From Iamia majanohamensis (GTDB lineage Bacteria > Actinomycetota > Acidimicrobiia > Acidimicrobiales > Iamiaceae), in NCBI RefSeq assembly GCF_028532485.1, contig NZ_CP116942.1:3720001-3784000 (forward strand): a stretch of 64,000 bases of DNA, given 5' to 3'. Of the stretch, positions 41,494-50,186 are shown piece by piece. The position numbers were made by a program, and so were the translations under genes. A model generated the notes under the pieces. It was given only the letters and a program-made list of their open reading frames with translations, was not told the origin of the DNA and made no database searches. The first letter of the stretch is position 1; the number at the start of each line of letters is the position of its first letter.

Positions 41494-42917
41494 CAGCCGA
41501 GCCGCTCCCGGGCCGCGCCGAGGCGGGCGAGGGTCCGCTCGGGGCCGAGCACGGCCAGCGACTCCCACAGCGGCGGCCCCACCGAGCGGCCGGTGGTGGC
41601 GACCCGGATCGGGGCCTGGGCCTTGGCCATCTGGGGCCGGCCCTCGGCGTTGACCAGGCCGGCGGTGGCCGCCACCCGCTCCACCGCGTCGGAGACGTCG
41701 GACGCCGACCACGACCCGCCGGCCGCCGCCGCCAGGCGACCCAGCTCGTCGAGGCTGGCGTCGAGCACCTCGCGCGCCGCCTTGCCCCGCACCAGCGCCT
41801 TGTCCCAGGCGGCCTCGTCGACGGGCGGCTCGTCCATCCAGAGGAAGTCCACCATGTCCGGCACCTCGGACAGCGTCTTCACCCGCTCCTGGACGAGGGG
41901 GGCCATCGCGGTGAGCGCCGCGGCCGGCCCCTCCCCCGGGGGCAGGAAGGGCGTGGCCCGGGCCAGGAAGTCGTCGACGGCCAGGGATCGGATCCAGTCG
42001 CCGTTGATGTGGAGGAGCTTGTCGCGGTCGAAGTAGGCGGGCGAGGGGGTGACCTCGCGGAGGTCGTAGAGCTCGACGATCTCGGCCAGGGGTCGCACCT
42101 CGACCCCGTCGGGCGGGCCCCAGCCGAGGAGGGCCAGGTGGTTGAGGATCGCCTCGGGCAGCAGGCCCTGCGCCCGGTAGTCGGCCACCGAGACGTCGTC
42201 GCGGCGCTTGGAGAGCTTCTTGCGACCCTCGTTGACCAGGAGGGGCATGTGGGCGAAGGCGGTGGGCTCGTCGAGGCCGAGGGCCCGCAGCACCATCAGG
42301 TACTTGGGCGTGCCGTTGACGTGGTCCTCGCCCCGGATCACGTGGGTGATGCCCATGTGGGCGTCGTCGAGGGCGTTGGCCAGCAGGAACATGGGCGCCC
42401 CGTTGGAGCGCAGCAGCACGAAGTCCTCGAGGGCGGCGTTGTCGAAGGACACCTCGCCCCGCACCAGGTCGGTCCACCCGGTGGTGCCCGGCGGGACCCG
42501 GAAGCGCAGCGCGGTGTCGTCGGACCGGGGCAGGCCGCGGTCGCGGCAGTGGCCGTCGTAGCCCGGGGGGCCGCCCCGCTCCTTGGCCCGGGCCTGGACC
42601 GCCTCCGCGGTGCAGTCGCACCAGTAGGCGCCCCCCTGGTCGGCCAGGCCGAGGGCGGCCTCGCGGTGGGCCTCGGTGCGGTCGCTCTGGTGGACCGGCT
42701 CGTCGTCCCAGTGCAGGCCGAGCCAGTCGAGCATCTCGAGGACGTTGTCGATCAGCTCGGGGCGGTTGCGCGACGCGTCGGTGTCCTCGATGCGGAGCAG
42801 GAACCGCCCGCCCGACTGCCGGGCCACCAGCCAGTTCGCCAGGGCCGAGTGGGCCGAACCCACGTGCAGGAAGCCCGTGGGCGACGGGGCGAAGCGGACG
42901 ACGGGAGCATCGGACAC
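41493..42917 (-). CDS. gltX: glutamate--tRNA ligase
   Basis: 474 residues from GTG 42917. RFAPSPTGFLHVGSAHSAL contains the HIGH-type motif, LLRIEDTD follows, YWCDCTAEAV carries zinc-type Cys, and KKLSKRRDDVSV is the KMSKS loop. The C-terminal helical anticodon-binding half is intact (to RLG). A TACGCT box ends 7 nt before the GTG, implying a leaderless mRNA. Charges tRNA-Glu, encoded nearby with tRNA-Gln; with no GlnRS seen here, tRNA-Gln may be charged via Glu-tRNA-Gln and amidation, but the discriminating type cannot be read by eye. Confidence 0.95.
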   Translation of the reverse strand: MSDAPVVRFAPSPTGFLHVGSAHSALANWLVARQSGGRFLLRIEDTDASRNRPELIDNVLEMLDWLGLHWDDEPVHQSDRTEAHREAALGLADQGGAYWCDCTAEAVQARAKERGGPPGYDGHCRDRGLPRSDDTALRFRVPPGTTGWTDLVRGEVSFDNAALEDFVLLRSNGAPMFLLANALDDAHMGITHVIRGEDHVNGTPKYLMVLRALGLDEPTAFAHMPLLVNEGRKKLSKRRDDVSVADYRAQGLLPEAILNHLALLGWGPPDGVEVRPLAEIVELYDLREVTPSPAYFDRDKLLHINGDWIRSLAVDDFLARATPFLPPGEGPAAALTAMAPLVQERVKTLSEVPDMVDFLWMDEPPVDEAAWDKALVRGKAAREVLDASLDELGRLAAAAGGSWSASDVSDAVERVAATAGLVNAEGRPQMAKAQAPIRVATTGRSVGPPLWESLAVLGPERTLARLGAARERLG

Positions 42918-42924
42918 CGCGCCG

Positions 42925-42930
42925 AGCGTA
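42925..42930 (-). promoter_or_regulatory. -10 box of gltX, leaderless pattern
   Basis: TACGCT on the minus strand ends 7 nt before GTG 42917; no ribosome site is visible. Confidence 0.5.
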
Positions 42931-42996
42931 CCCACCGGCCACCGCCTCACCCGGACGGGTCCGCGGGCCCCGCCGTGCCCCCGCCGGGGGAGGGTC

Positions 42997-43530
42997 TCAG
43001 GCCGGGGGCAGGTCGAAGAGGCTGCGCCAGTCGGCCGCGTGGGCCTCGGCGACGCGGGCCGGGGTGAGGCGCAGGGTCGTCTCGGGGACGGCGTCGACCA
43101 GGGCGCGGAGCTCGACGTAGTGGTGGGCCGCGTGGCCCACCCCCTCGAACACCTTGCGGCGCAGGGCCACCAGGTCCTCGGCCGGGTCGTCGTCGAGGAA
43201 GCCCCAGAGGGTGTAGGCGACGGTCAGGTCGTGGACCACCGGGGCCCGGCCGAACAGCGAGGCCCGGCGCATGGCCACGGCCACGCAGCCGCCGACCACG
43301 TCGTGGTGGTCCTCCCCCTCGGCCAGGTGGAGGCGGTCGTCGAAGGTGCGGGCGATCTTGAGGGCGAAGCCGAGGTCGGGCCCGGGGGCGCCGAAGCGCT
43401 CGCCCCGGGGCTGGCCCCGGTCGAGGTCACCGGGTCGGTCGGCCGTCCACGACTCGGGGCGGCGGGGGCTCGACGAGTAGGCCCGCAGCCGGGCCAGGGG
43501 GTCGCTGGGCACGTACTCGGGGGCAGCCAT
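42997..43530 (-). CDS. conserved hypothetical protein
   Basis: 177 residues, mostly helical, with LAEGEDHHDVVGGCVAVAMRR and VGHAAHHYVELRALVDAV. No family recognised. The paired His residues suggest a metal site. A TAGCGT box ends 8 nt before the ATG, so leaderless. Lies between gltX and the TM2 gene on the same strand. Confidence 0.7.
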   Translation of the reverse strand: MAAPEYVPSDPLARLRAYSSSPRRPESWTADRPGDLDRGQPRGERFGAPGPDLGFALKIARTFDDRLHLAEGEDHHDVVGGCVAVAMRRASLFGRAPVVHDLTVAYTLWGFLDDDPAEDLVALRRKVFEGVGHAAHHYVELRALVDAVPETTLRLTPARVAEAHAADWRSLFDLPPA

Positions 43531-43538
43531 CGACGGCG

Positions 43539-43544
43539 ACGCTA
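43539..43544 (-). promoter_or_regulatory. -10 box, leaderless pattern
   Basis: TAGCGT on the minus strand ends 8 nt before the ATG at 43530. Confidence 0.45.
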
Positions 43545-43632
43545 GTGCCGGCCGGTCGCGAGCCGCATCCCGGGACGGGCGGACAGGTCGTGCCGGGCAC
43601 GACGTGTCCGGACGGTCGCGCCGGGGGTCCGG

Positions 43633-44232
43633 TCAGACCAGCTCGCGCCCGTACTGGTCGGACACCCCGCCGCTCAGGATCATGATGAAGTCGACGAGGA
43701 GCCACACGAAGAGACCGATCGCCCATGGGATGTACAGGATGCTGAGGATCCCGAGGGAGATCACCGAGAGGAAGAACAGCACGATCCAACCGACGACGCT
43801 CGTCAGCAGGAAGGCCAGGCCCAAGCCGTTCTGACCGGTGTAGAAGCGGTGGATGCCCAGGCCGCCGAGGAAGAAGCAGAGGAGGGCGGCGACCGCCTTG
43901 CTCTTCTGGGGCGCGGCCACGGGGACGGCGTAGGCCGTCGGCACGGCGTAGGCGTAGGCCGGCGCCGGGGGCGCGGCGTAGGCCGGCGGGTACCCCTGCA
44001 TCGGGGTGCCGCCGTACCCGTAGGGCGCCGGGGGCGCGCCGTGGCCGTGGGCGGGCGGAGCGGGCAGGGGCGCCGGGGTGCCGTACCCCGGCGGCGGAGC
44101 CACCGGGGCGACCTCCTGGCTCGGCGGGGCCACGAGCGTCGGGTCGGGGCGCGTCGGCTGGGCCGCGTCGCAGACCTTGCAGTGGCTCCGTCCGGGTTCG
44201 ACGGCCGCCTGGCACGACCAGCACAGGTCCAT
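43633..44232 (-). CDS. TM2-domain protein with zinc-ribbon start and Pro/Tyr-rich linker
   Basis: 199 residues. CWSCQAAVEPGRSHCKVCDA at the N-terminus is a C-x2-C...C-x2-C ribbon. A Pro/Ala/Tyr/Gly-rich linker follows (about residues 30-105), then the TM2 domain with two helices (KAVAALLCFFLGGLGIHRFYTG and a second hydrophobic hairpin). ATG follows GGGAGGGGAG. Divergent from the DUF4190 gene, which has a similar low-complexity head. Confidence 0.85.
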   Translation of the reverse strand: MDLCWSCQAAVEPGRSHCKVCDAAQPTRPDPTLVAPPSQEVAPVAPPPGYGTPAPLPAPPAHGHGAPPAPYGYGGTPMQGYPPAYAAPPAPAYAYAVPTAYAVPVAAPQKSKAVAALLCFFLGGLGIHRFYTGQNGLGLAFLLTSVVGWIVLFFLSVISLGILSILYIPWAIGLFVWLLVDFIMILSGGVSDQYGRELV

Positions 44233-44435
44233 GGGGACTCCCCTCCCTCGTCCGGGTCGGAGCGTACGCCACCCGACCGGACCTCGTCGCCCCGCCGCCG
44301 GCCGTGGCGCAGCCGTCGAGGCCGTCGCGCCGGAGCGCCGTCGGTGGTCCGCGGCCCCGGGTCCGACCACGGGCTACCGTCCCCCCGTCGGGTGGCAGCA
44401 CGTGGTCTCCCGACCCCTTCGGAGGAGGTCGCCCC

Positions 44436-44999
44436 ATGTCGTCCCAAGGCCCGTCGGACCCGAGCCCCTTCGGCTCGCCGCCCCCCGGTGGCACGCCGCC
44501 TCCGCCACCCTCGGGGGGCACGCCCCCTCCCCCGCCCCCGGGCGGCAGCTCCCTGCCCCCGCCCCCGGGCGGCGGTGCGCCGCCGCCTCCCCCCTCCGGC
44601 GGGTTCGGGGCCCCTCCGCCCTCGGGCGGCTACCCGTCGGCCGGCGGCTACGGCGCGCCCGGCTACGCCCCCCCGGCGGCCAAGCCGTCCAACGGCATGG
44701 CCATCGGCTCGCTCGTCTGCGGGATCCTGTCCTTCTTCACCTGCGGCGTGCTCGGCCTGGTCGCCATCGTCCTCGGCGTCCTCGGCCTCGGGAAGGCCAA
44801 GGAGCAGGACGGCAACGGCAAGGGCCTGGCCATCGGCGGCATCGTCACCGGCGTCCTCGGCATCCTGCTCGGGGTCTTCCTGACCTTCGCCGTCTTCCTG
44901 GCCGCCGACAGCGTCGACAACGACTTCGACGAGATCAACTCCGACCCCCCCGACGGGGTCTGCGACGAGGACCGCTTCCTCCAGGACCCGGACTGCTGA
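44436..44999 (+). CDS. DUF4190 membrane protein with Pro/Gly-rich head
   Basis: 187 residues from the ATG at 44436 (GGAGGAGG site). Residues 1-85 are Pro/Gly/Ser repeats. Then two membrane helices with the DUF4190 pattern GMAIGSLVCGILSFFTCG and GLAIGGIVTGVLGILLG, and an acidic tail with two Cys. Function unknown; such proteins may help envelope organisation. A TACCGT box lies about 55 nt upstream (44375-44380). Confidence 0.83.
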   Translation: MSSQGPSDPSPFGSPPPGGTPPPPPSGGTPPPPPPGGSSLPPPPGGGAPPPPPSGGFGAPPPSGGYPSAGGYGAPGYAPPAAKPSNGMAIGSLVCGILSFFTCGVLGLVAIVLGVLGLGKAKEQDGNGKGLAIGGIVTGVLGILLGVFLTFAVFLAADSVDNDFDEINSDPPDGVCDEDRFLQDPDC

Positions 45000-45032
45000 G
45001 CGCGGCCTGGCCGGCCCCGGAGACGGGGCCGA

Positions 45033-46676
45033 TCAGGCGCCGGCGTGCACCAGGCCGTAGACGATCGAGTCGACGAGGGCCTGCCACGACGCCTCGATGA
45101 TGTTGCTGTCGACCCCGATGGTGGTCCAGGTGTGCTCGCCGTCGGTGGAGTCGACCAGCACCCGCACCACTGCGCCGGTGGTCGACGACGAGTCGAGCAC
45201 GCGCACCCGGAAGTCGATGAGGTGGATCCGGGCCAGGGCCGGGTAGCGGCCGTTCAGGGCGGTGCGCAGGGCGTGGTCGAGGGCGTTGACCGGGCCGTTG
45301 CCCTCGCCGATGGCCACCAGGCGCTCGTCGCCGACCCAGACCTTCACCGAGGCCTCGGTGTCGACCATGGCCTCGTCGTCGTCGTCGATCGGCGTGCCGC
45401 CCCGGGTGGCGTGGCGGTGGTAGGTGGTGACCCGGTAGCCCTCCAGCGAGAACAGGTCCTGGCGCCAGCCGCCGGCCTCGCGCATGAGCAGCTCGAGCGA
45501 CGCGTCGGCCGCCTCGTAGACGAAGCCGAGGGCCTCGCGCCGCTTGAGCTCGTCGGTGAGGGCCGCGGCCGCGGCCCCGTCGAGCTCGACGCCCAGCTCG
45601 GCGGCCTTCATGGCCATGCCGGCCCGACCGCCGAGGTCGCTGACGAGCACCCGGGTGTGGTTGCCCACCACCGCGGGGTCGATGTGCTCGTAGGTCGCGC
45701 CGCCGGCCTTGCCCAGCCCCGAGGTGTGGAGCCCGCCCTTGTGGGCGAAGGCGGAGGACCCGACGTAGGGGTCGGCCGGGTGGGGCGGCAGGTTGACCAG
45801 CTCGGCCACGTGGCGGCTGACCGAGGTGAGGCGCTCGATGCGCCCCTCGGGCAGGCAGGTGATCCCCAGCTTGAGCTCGAGGTCGGGGATGGCGGTCATG
45901 AGGTTGGCGTTGCCGGTGCGCTCCCCGTAGCCGTTGACCGTGCCCTGGAGGTGGGTGGCCCCGCCGAGCACGGCGGCGACGGAGTTGGCCACCGCGCAGC
46001 CGCCGTCGTTCTGGGTGTGGATGCCGACCTGGACGTCGAGGTGGGCGACCACGTCGGCCGTGGCCGCCTGCACCTCGTGGGGCAGGGCGCCGCCGTTGGT
46101 GTCGCACAGCACGACGCACTCGGCGCCGCCCATGGCCGCGGCCTCGAGGACGCGCAGGGCGAACTCGGGGTTGGTCCGGTAGCCGTCGAAGAAGTGCTCG
46201 GCGTCGAAGAACACCCGCAGGCCCTCGCCCCGCAGGAAGGCCACCGAGTCGCCGACCATGGCCACGCCCTCGTCGAGGGTGGTGCCGAGGGCCTGGGTGA
46301 CGTGGAAGTCCCAGCTCTTGCCGACGATGCAGGCGGTGCCCACGCCCGCGTCGACCAGGGCCCGCAGGGTGGTGTCGTCGTCGACCTTCCCCGCCGGGCG
46401 GCGGGTGGAGCCGAAGGCGACGAGCTCGGCGGTCTCGAGCGACAGCTCGGACGGGGCGCGCTGGAAGAACTCGGCGTCGCGGGGGTTGGCCTGCGGGTAG
46501 CCGCCCTCGATCCAGCGCACGCCGAGGCGGTCGAGCTGCTCGGCCACGCGCAGCTTGTCGTCGACGGTGAGCGAGATCCCCTCGAACTGCGCCCCGTCCC
46601 GCAGCGTGGTGTCGAACACGTCGATCGCGGACGGAGCCCCCGCCGGCCGCCGCGGGTGCGCGTCGCCGTCACTCAC
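45033..46676 (-). CDS. cimA: (R)-citramalate synthase
   Basis: 547 residues, DRE-TIM lyase. FDTTLRDGAQFEGISLT is the metal/catalytic motif, followed by GGYPQANPRD, CDTNGGALPHE, GIHTQNDGGCAVANS and HLQGTVNGYGERTGNANL. A C-terminal LeuA-type regulatory domain occupies the last 120 residues or so. The length and HTQND motif fit the CimA group rather than 2-isopropylmalate synthase. It condenses pyruvate and acetyl-CoA for the threonine-independent route to isoleucine; LeuBCD-type enzymes, encoded here, then act. GTG start. Confidence 0.93.
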   Translation of the reverse strand: MSDGDAHPRRPAGAPSAIDVFDTTLRDGAQFEGISLTVDDKLRVAEQLDRLGVRWIEGGYPQANPRDAEFFQRAPSELSLETAELVAFGSTRRPAGKVDDDTTLRALVDAGVGTACIVGKSWDFHVTQALGTTLDEGVAMVGDSVAFLRGEGLRVFFDAEHFFDGYRTNPEFALRVLEAAAMGGAECVVLCDTNGGALPHEVQAATADVVAHLDVQVGIHTQNDGGCAVANSVAAVLGGATHLQGTVNGYGERTGNANLMTAIPDLELKLGITCLPEGRIERLTSVSRHVAELVNLPPHPADPYVGSSAFAHKGGLHTSGLGKAGGATYEHIDPAVVGNHTRVLVSDLGGRAGMAMKAAELGVELDGAAAAALTDELKRREALGFVYEAADASLELLMREAGGWRQDLFSLEGYRVTTYHRHATRGGTPIDDDDEAMVDTEASVKVWVGDERLVAIGEGNGPVNALDHALRTALNGRYPALARIHLIDFRVRVLDSSSTTGAVVRVLVDSTDGEHTWTTIGVDSNIIEASWQALVDSIVYGLVHAGA

Positions 46677-46953
46677 GTCGGACCCCGCAGGGAACCCATG
46701 GCACCGATGGAGAGAGCCGCGCCGGACCCCGTACGGCCGGCGCAGCCGCCGCGAACCGATGGCACCGACGGACGGCTCATCGCCGACGAGGCGGTGGCCG
46801 GCGCAGCCGCTGGGGGTGTGGGGGTCTCCTCCACATGAGGCGGTCGGCTGCGAGGGACGAGCCGTCGACCGCCGGGATCCTTCGGCGCGAGCGCAGCGAG
46901 CCCGATCAGGTTCGTCGGAACGGAGCGAGCGCAGCGAGCGGGTGACGACGAGA
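46677..46953. other. cimA-ilvE intergenic region with short repeats
   Basis: No gene supported. GCGAGCGCAGCGAGC occurs twice (46887-46901 and 46925-46939), a common high-GC intergenic word. GATGGCACCGA-like words repeat near 46700 and 46760. A promoter for cimA is likely here but I cannot place it. Confidence 0.5.
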
Positions 46954-47865
46954 TCACACGACCTCCACCCAGTCCTTGTAGCGGTCGACCTCGCCGCGGA
47001 CGGTGCGGGCGTACTCGCGGCCGATGGCGAGGGTCATGGGCCCGATGGGGATGTCGCGGTCGTCGACCGACGCGACGGAGGACACCTCGGCCGCGGTGCC
47101 GCAGACGAAGGCCTCCTCGGCGATGTAGAGGTCGGAGCGGGCGAGGACGCCCTCGGCCACCTCGAAGCCCAGGTCCCGGGCGATGCTGGTGACCGTGCTC
47201 TGGGTGATGCCCTCGAGCGCGCCCGACGACAGGGGCGGGGTGAGGAAGCGGCCGTTGCGGGCCACGAAGATGTTCTCGCCGGTGCACTCCGAGACGAAGC
47301 CCTGCGGGTTGAGCATGATCGCCTCGTCGTAGCCCGCGTTGAGGGCCTCGACCTTGGCGAGCGAGGAGTTGACGTAGTTGCCGGTGGTCTTGGCCGCCGG
47401 CGGCATGGCGTTGTGGTCGTGGCGGCTCCAGGACGACACCTTCATGCGGACGCCCTTGGTGAGGGCGTCGTCACCCAGGTACGCACCCCAGGGCCAGCAG
47501 GCGATGGCCACCTCGGTGGTGCAGGGCAGGGTGTTGAGGCCCATCTCGCCGTAGCCGTAGTAGGCGATGGGGCGGATGTAGCAGGACGGCAGGCCCGAGG
47601 CGGCGACGACGGCCTTGGTGGCCTCGACCAGCTCGTCGACGGCGTAGGGCATGGGCATGCCCATGATCCGGGCCGACTCGTGGAGGCGCCGCATGTGGTC
47701 GGTGAGGCGGAAGATGCCGGGGCCGGCGGCGGTCTCGTAGGCGCGGATGCCCTCGAACACGCCCATCCCGTAGTGCAGCGAGTGGGTGAGGATGTGGATC
47801 TGGGCCTGGTCCCAGGGGACCAGCTCACCGTTCATCCAGATCTTCTCGGTGGGGGTGATGGGCAT
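46954..47865 (-). CDS. ilvE: branched-chain amino-acid aminotransferase
   Basis: 303 residues, fold-type IV PLP enzyme. MNGELVPWDQAQIHILTHSLHYGMGVFEGIRAY (in two parts) is the class IV N-terminus, the PLP Lys is in AAKTTGNYVNS near residue 157, and GFVSECTGENIF plus EGITQSTV complete the motifs. Last step of Val, Leu and Ile synthesis. Starts 15 bp after leuB, so leuB-ilvE are co-transcribed and share the attenuator leader. Confidence 0.95.
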   Translation of the reverse strand: MPITPTEKIWMNGELVPWDQAQIHILTHSLHYGMGVFEGIRAYETAAGPGIFRLTDHMRRLHESARIMGMPMPYAVDELVEATKAVVAASGLPSCYIRPIAYYGYGEMGLNTLPCTTEVAIACWPWGAYLGDDALTKGVRMKVSSWSRHDHNAMPPAAKTTGNYVNSSLAKVEALNAGYDEAIMLNPQGFVSECTGENIFVARNGRFLTPPLSSGALEGITQSTVTSIARDLGFEVAEGVLARSDLYIAEEAFVCGTAAEVSSVASVDDRDIPIGPMTLAIGREYARTVRGEVDRYKDWVEVV

Positions 47866-47880
47866 CGGGGCGGTTCTCCT

Positions 47881-48891
47881 TCAGAGGAGGTCGGCGACGG
47901 CGTCGCCGATCTCGGGCGTGGTGGTGGGGCGGGGGCCGTCGGAGGCCCCGGACGGGTCGAGCTGGGCCGCCACGGCGGCGCAGGCGGTGCGGATGCGGTC
48001 GGCGGCCGCACCCTCGTCGAGCAGGTCGAGCATGAGGGCGGCCGAGAGGATGGCGGCCAGGGGGTTGGCCTTCTTCTGGCCGGCGATGTCGGGGGCGGAG
48101 CCGTGGACGGGCTCGAACATCGACGGCGAGGTGCGGTCCGGGTTGAGGTTCCCGGACGACGCCAGGCCGATCCCGCCCGATACGGCGCCGCCGAGGTCGG
48201 TGAGGATGTCGCCGAAGAGGTTGTCGGTGACGATGACGTCGTAGCGGCCGGGGTCCTGCACGAAGTAGATGCAGGCCGCGTCGACGTGGTTGTAGGCCGT
48301 CTCCACGTCGGGGAACTCGGCCGCGACCTCGTCGAAGGTGCGCTGCCACAGGTCGCCGGCGTAGGTGAGCACGTTGGTCTTGTGGACCAGCGTGAGGTGC
48401 CCGCGGCGCTGCTGGGCCAGGTCGAAGGCGTAGCGGACGCAGCGCTCGACGCCCATGCGGGTGTTGACCGACCCCTGGGTGGCGACCTCGTGGGGGGTGC
48501 CGTGGCGGAGGAAGCCGCCCTCGCCGGCGTAGGTGCCCTCGGTGTTCTCGCGGATGACGACCATGTCGATGCCCTTGGCCGGCTCGGTGAAGGGCCGCTG
48601 GTTCACGTACTGGTCGAGGGCGAAGCGCATCTTGAGCAGCAGGCCCCGCTCGATCACCCCCGGGGGCACCTCGGGGGTGCCCACCGCGCCGAGGAGGATG
48701 GCGTCGAAGGCGCGCAGCTCGTCGAGCACCTCGTCGGGCAGGACGGTGCCGTCGCGCAGGTAGCGGGCACCGCCCAGCTCGAAGTCGGTGGTGGCCAGCT
48801 CCACCCCCGCGGCCGCCACGACCTTCAGGGCCTCGGCGACCACCTCGGGGCCGATGCCGTCTCCTCCGATGACTGCCACCTGGTGGGCCAC
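47881..48891 (-). CDS. leuB: 3-isopropylmalate dehydrogenase
   Basis: 336 residues from GTG 48891, with an AGGAGAAGGA site. [13 protein letters not shown], the [10 protein letters not shown] motif, [44 protein letters not shown] (in two parts) and the [14 protein letters not shown] loop are present. It oxidises 3-isopropylmalate and, in the citramalate route, 3-methylmalate. Preceded by a leader with a Val/Ile peptide and a terminator hairpin. Confidence 0.95.
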   Translation of the reverse strand: MAHQVAVIGGDGIGPEVVAEALKVVAAAGVELATTDFELGGARYLRDGTVLPDEVLDELRAFDAILLGAVGTPEVPPGVIERGLLLKMRFALDQYVNQRPFTEPAKGIDMVVIRENTEGTYAGEGGFLRHGTPHEVATQGSVNTRMGVERCVRYAFDLAQQRRGHLTLVHKTNVLTYAGDLWQRTFDEVAAEFPDVETAYNHVDAACIYFVQDPGRYDVIVTDNLFGDILTDLGGAVSGGIGLASSGNLNPDRTSPSMFEPVHGSAPDIAGQKKANPLAAILSAALMLDLLDEGAAADRIRTACAAVAAQLDPSGASDGPRPTTTPEIGDAVADLL

Positions 48892-48935
48892 GTCGTTCCT
48901 TCTCCTCCGATCGGGGGGACGGTCCACCCGCCCCC

Positions 48936-48973
48936 GGAAAACACGACGACCGCCCACCGGAGGTGGACGGTCG
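48936..48973 (-). terminator. attenuator hairpin in the leuB leader
   Basis: On the minus strand a 12-bp stem with one mismatch (GACCGTCCACC / GGTGGGCGGTC, loop TCC) is followed five bases later by TTTT (48941-48938), an intrinsic terminator inside the untranslated leader, 45 bp before the leuB GTG. Confidence 0.6.
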
Positions 48974-48976
48974 GGG

Positions 48977-49002
48977 GCGCACGCCGGGATGTCGACGTGC
49001 GC
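48977..49002 (-). promoter_or_regulatory. upstream hairpin after leader peptide
   Basis: GCGCACG/CGTGCGC 7-bp stem directly after the leader peptide's TAG. It fits the pause or 1:2 stem of a ribosome-mediated attenuator; the competing antiterminator pairing is not clear by eye. Confidence 0.4.
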
Positions 49003-49037
49003 TAGGCGATGATCGCTACGGGGGCCGACGGACGCAT
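49002..49037 (-). CDS. leuB leader peptide (attenuation)
   Basis: Eleven codons read [11 protein letters not shown] then TAG (an in-frame GTG precedes the ATG). Val-Ala-Ile-Ile-Ala near the end gives three branched-chain codons just before the first hairpin. TATGCT (49054-49049) ends 8 nt before that GTG, so the peptide would begin at the transcript's 5' end. Ribosome stalling when Ile or Val tRNA is short would relieve the downstream terminator; this is inference from architecture. Confidence 0.55.
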   Translation of the reverse strand: MRPSAPVAIIA

Positions 49038-49048
49038 CACGGTCCGGG

Positions 49049-49054
49049 AGCATA
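49049..49054 (-). promoter_or_regulatory. -10 box of the leuB-ilvE transcript
   Basis: TATGCT on the minus strand, the best -10 match in the region, 8 nt from the leader-peptide GTG. Confidence 0.5.
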
Positions 49055-49127
49055 CGCCACCCGGCGTGCCCCGTCGCCCCGATCCGTGCGTGGCGGTCGG
49101 CCCGGGGTCGGTCCGGCCCGCCGTCGC

Positions 49128-49133
49128 TAGCCT
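49128..49133 (+). promoter_or_regulatory. -10 box of greA, leaderless pattern
   Basis: TAGCCT ends 7 nt before the greA ATG at 49141; no ribosome site between them. Confidence 0.5.
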
Positions 49134-49140
49134 TCCGGGG

Positions 49141-49608
49141 ATGCCCGAGACCACGCAGCTCTCCCAGGCCGCCTACGACCGGCTCAAGGCCGAGCACTCG
49201 GACCTCACCACCCGGGGTCGGGTCGAGATCGCCCGCAAGATCGAGACCGCCCGCGAGCTGGGTGACCTCTCCGAGAACGGCGACTACCACGCGGCCAAGG
49301 AGGAGCAGGGGAAGATGGAGGGCCGCATCGCCCACCTCTCCCAGATCCTGGAGGACGCCGAGATCGTCGAGGCGGAGAAGGGCGGCGAGGTGCGCTCGGG
49401 GTCGGTGGTCACCGTCCGCTTCGAGGGCGACGACGACACCGAGCGCTACCTGCTGGGCTCCATCGAGGAGCGCCACGACGACCTCGACGTCATGTCGCCC
49501 GGCTCGCCCATGGGCGCCGCCCTGCTCGGCCACGTCCCCGGCGACACGGTCTCGTACGAGACCCCCACCGGCGCAACCGTCTCCGTCGAGCTCGTCGACG
49601 TCGACTGA
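49141..49608 (+). CDS. greA: transcription elongation factor GreA
   Basis: 155 residues. N-terminal coiled coil with the acidic tip motif [22 protein letters not shown], then a C-terminal FKBP-like domain ([36 protein letters not shown]). Rescues backtracked RNA polymerase by stimulating transcript cleavage. Divergent from the leuB leader. Confidence 0.95.
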   Translation: MPETTQLSQAAYDRLKAEHSDLTTRGRVEIARKIETARELGDLSENGDYHAAKEEQGKMEGRIAHLSQILEDAEIVEAEKGGEVRSGSVVTVRFEGDDDTERYLLGSIEERHDDLDVMSPGSPMGAALLGHVPGDTVSYETPTGATVSVELVDVD

Positions 49609-49645
49609 GGTCCCCTCTCGGCTCCCGGCGGCGGACGGCGGCGGT

Positions 49646-49900
49646 GTGAGGATCTCGTCGCACCTCGGGGTGCAGCCGAGGGAGCTCGCGGTGCCCCGCC
49701 GGAAGGCGGCGGCGAGGACCGATCCGTCCGGCCGCCACCCCTGGCGCATGTGGAGCGGCATGCGGTGGACCGCCGAGGTGCAGACCGACACGGGTGAGGT
49801 CATCGAGGATCCCGGTCCCGTCCCGGCCGTGACGCTGCCCACGTCGCCGCGCCCCGGTGGCGACGGTGAGGTCCTGGCCGTGCTCGTCCGCTCGGTCTGA
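49646..49900 (+). CDS. small hypothetical protein
   Basis: 84 residues from a GTG at 49646 with no clear ribosome site. Has [31 protein letters not shown], which reads as a plausible protein rather than a shadow, followed by a 13-bp inverted repeat. No family recognised; could be non-coding. Confidence 0.35.
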   Translation: MRISSHLGVQPRELAVPRRKAAARTDPSGRHPWRMWSGMRWTAEVQTDTGEVIEDPGPVPAVTLPTSPRPGGDGEVLAVLVRSV

Positions 49901-49916
49901 CCCGACGTCTCCGGTT

Positions 49917-49959
49917 CCTGCGACGCTCGTCAGCGGTCTTGCTCGGCGAGCGTCGCAGG
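49917..49959. repeat. 13-bp perfect inverted repeat
   Basis: CCTGCGACGCTCG (49917-49929) and its exact complement (49947-49959), loop 17 nt, after the small hypothetical gene. A terminator-like or structured element without a T tract. Confidence 0.5.
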
Positions 49960-50186
49960 TCGCGGTCCAGGCGGGGCGGTCGAGGACCAGCGGCGCGGGG
50001 CCCCTGCCATGCGCCGAGGACGCACCGAGGCGGTCGGGGTCGTGCCCGGCGTCACGGGCCGGGGGCGCCGGGGAGGGTGCACCTCCGGGCAGACTCGGGG
50101 TGTCCGGCGACCGAGCCGGACCCCGCCCGGGTCCGAACCGGGCCCGGTCCGCCGACCGGGCACCCGTGCCGGCGGCCGAGGTGACC

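Noticed and set aside
46555-49005. 816-residue plus-strand frame across ilvE and leuB
   Set aside because: Antisense shadow of well-supported genes; no motifs of its own.
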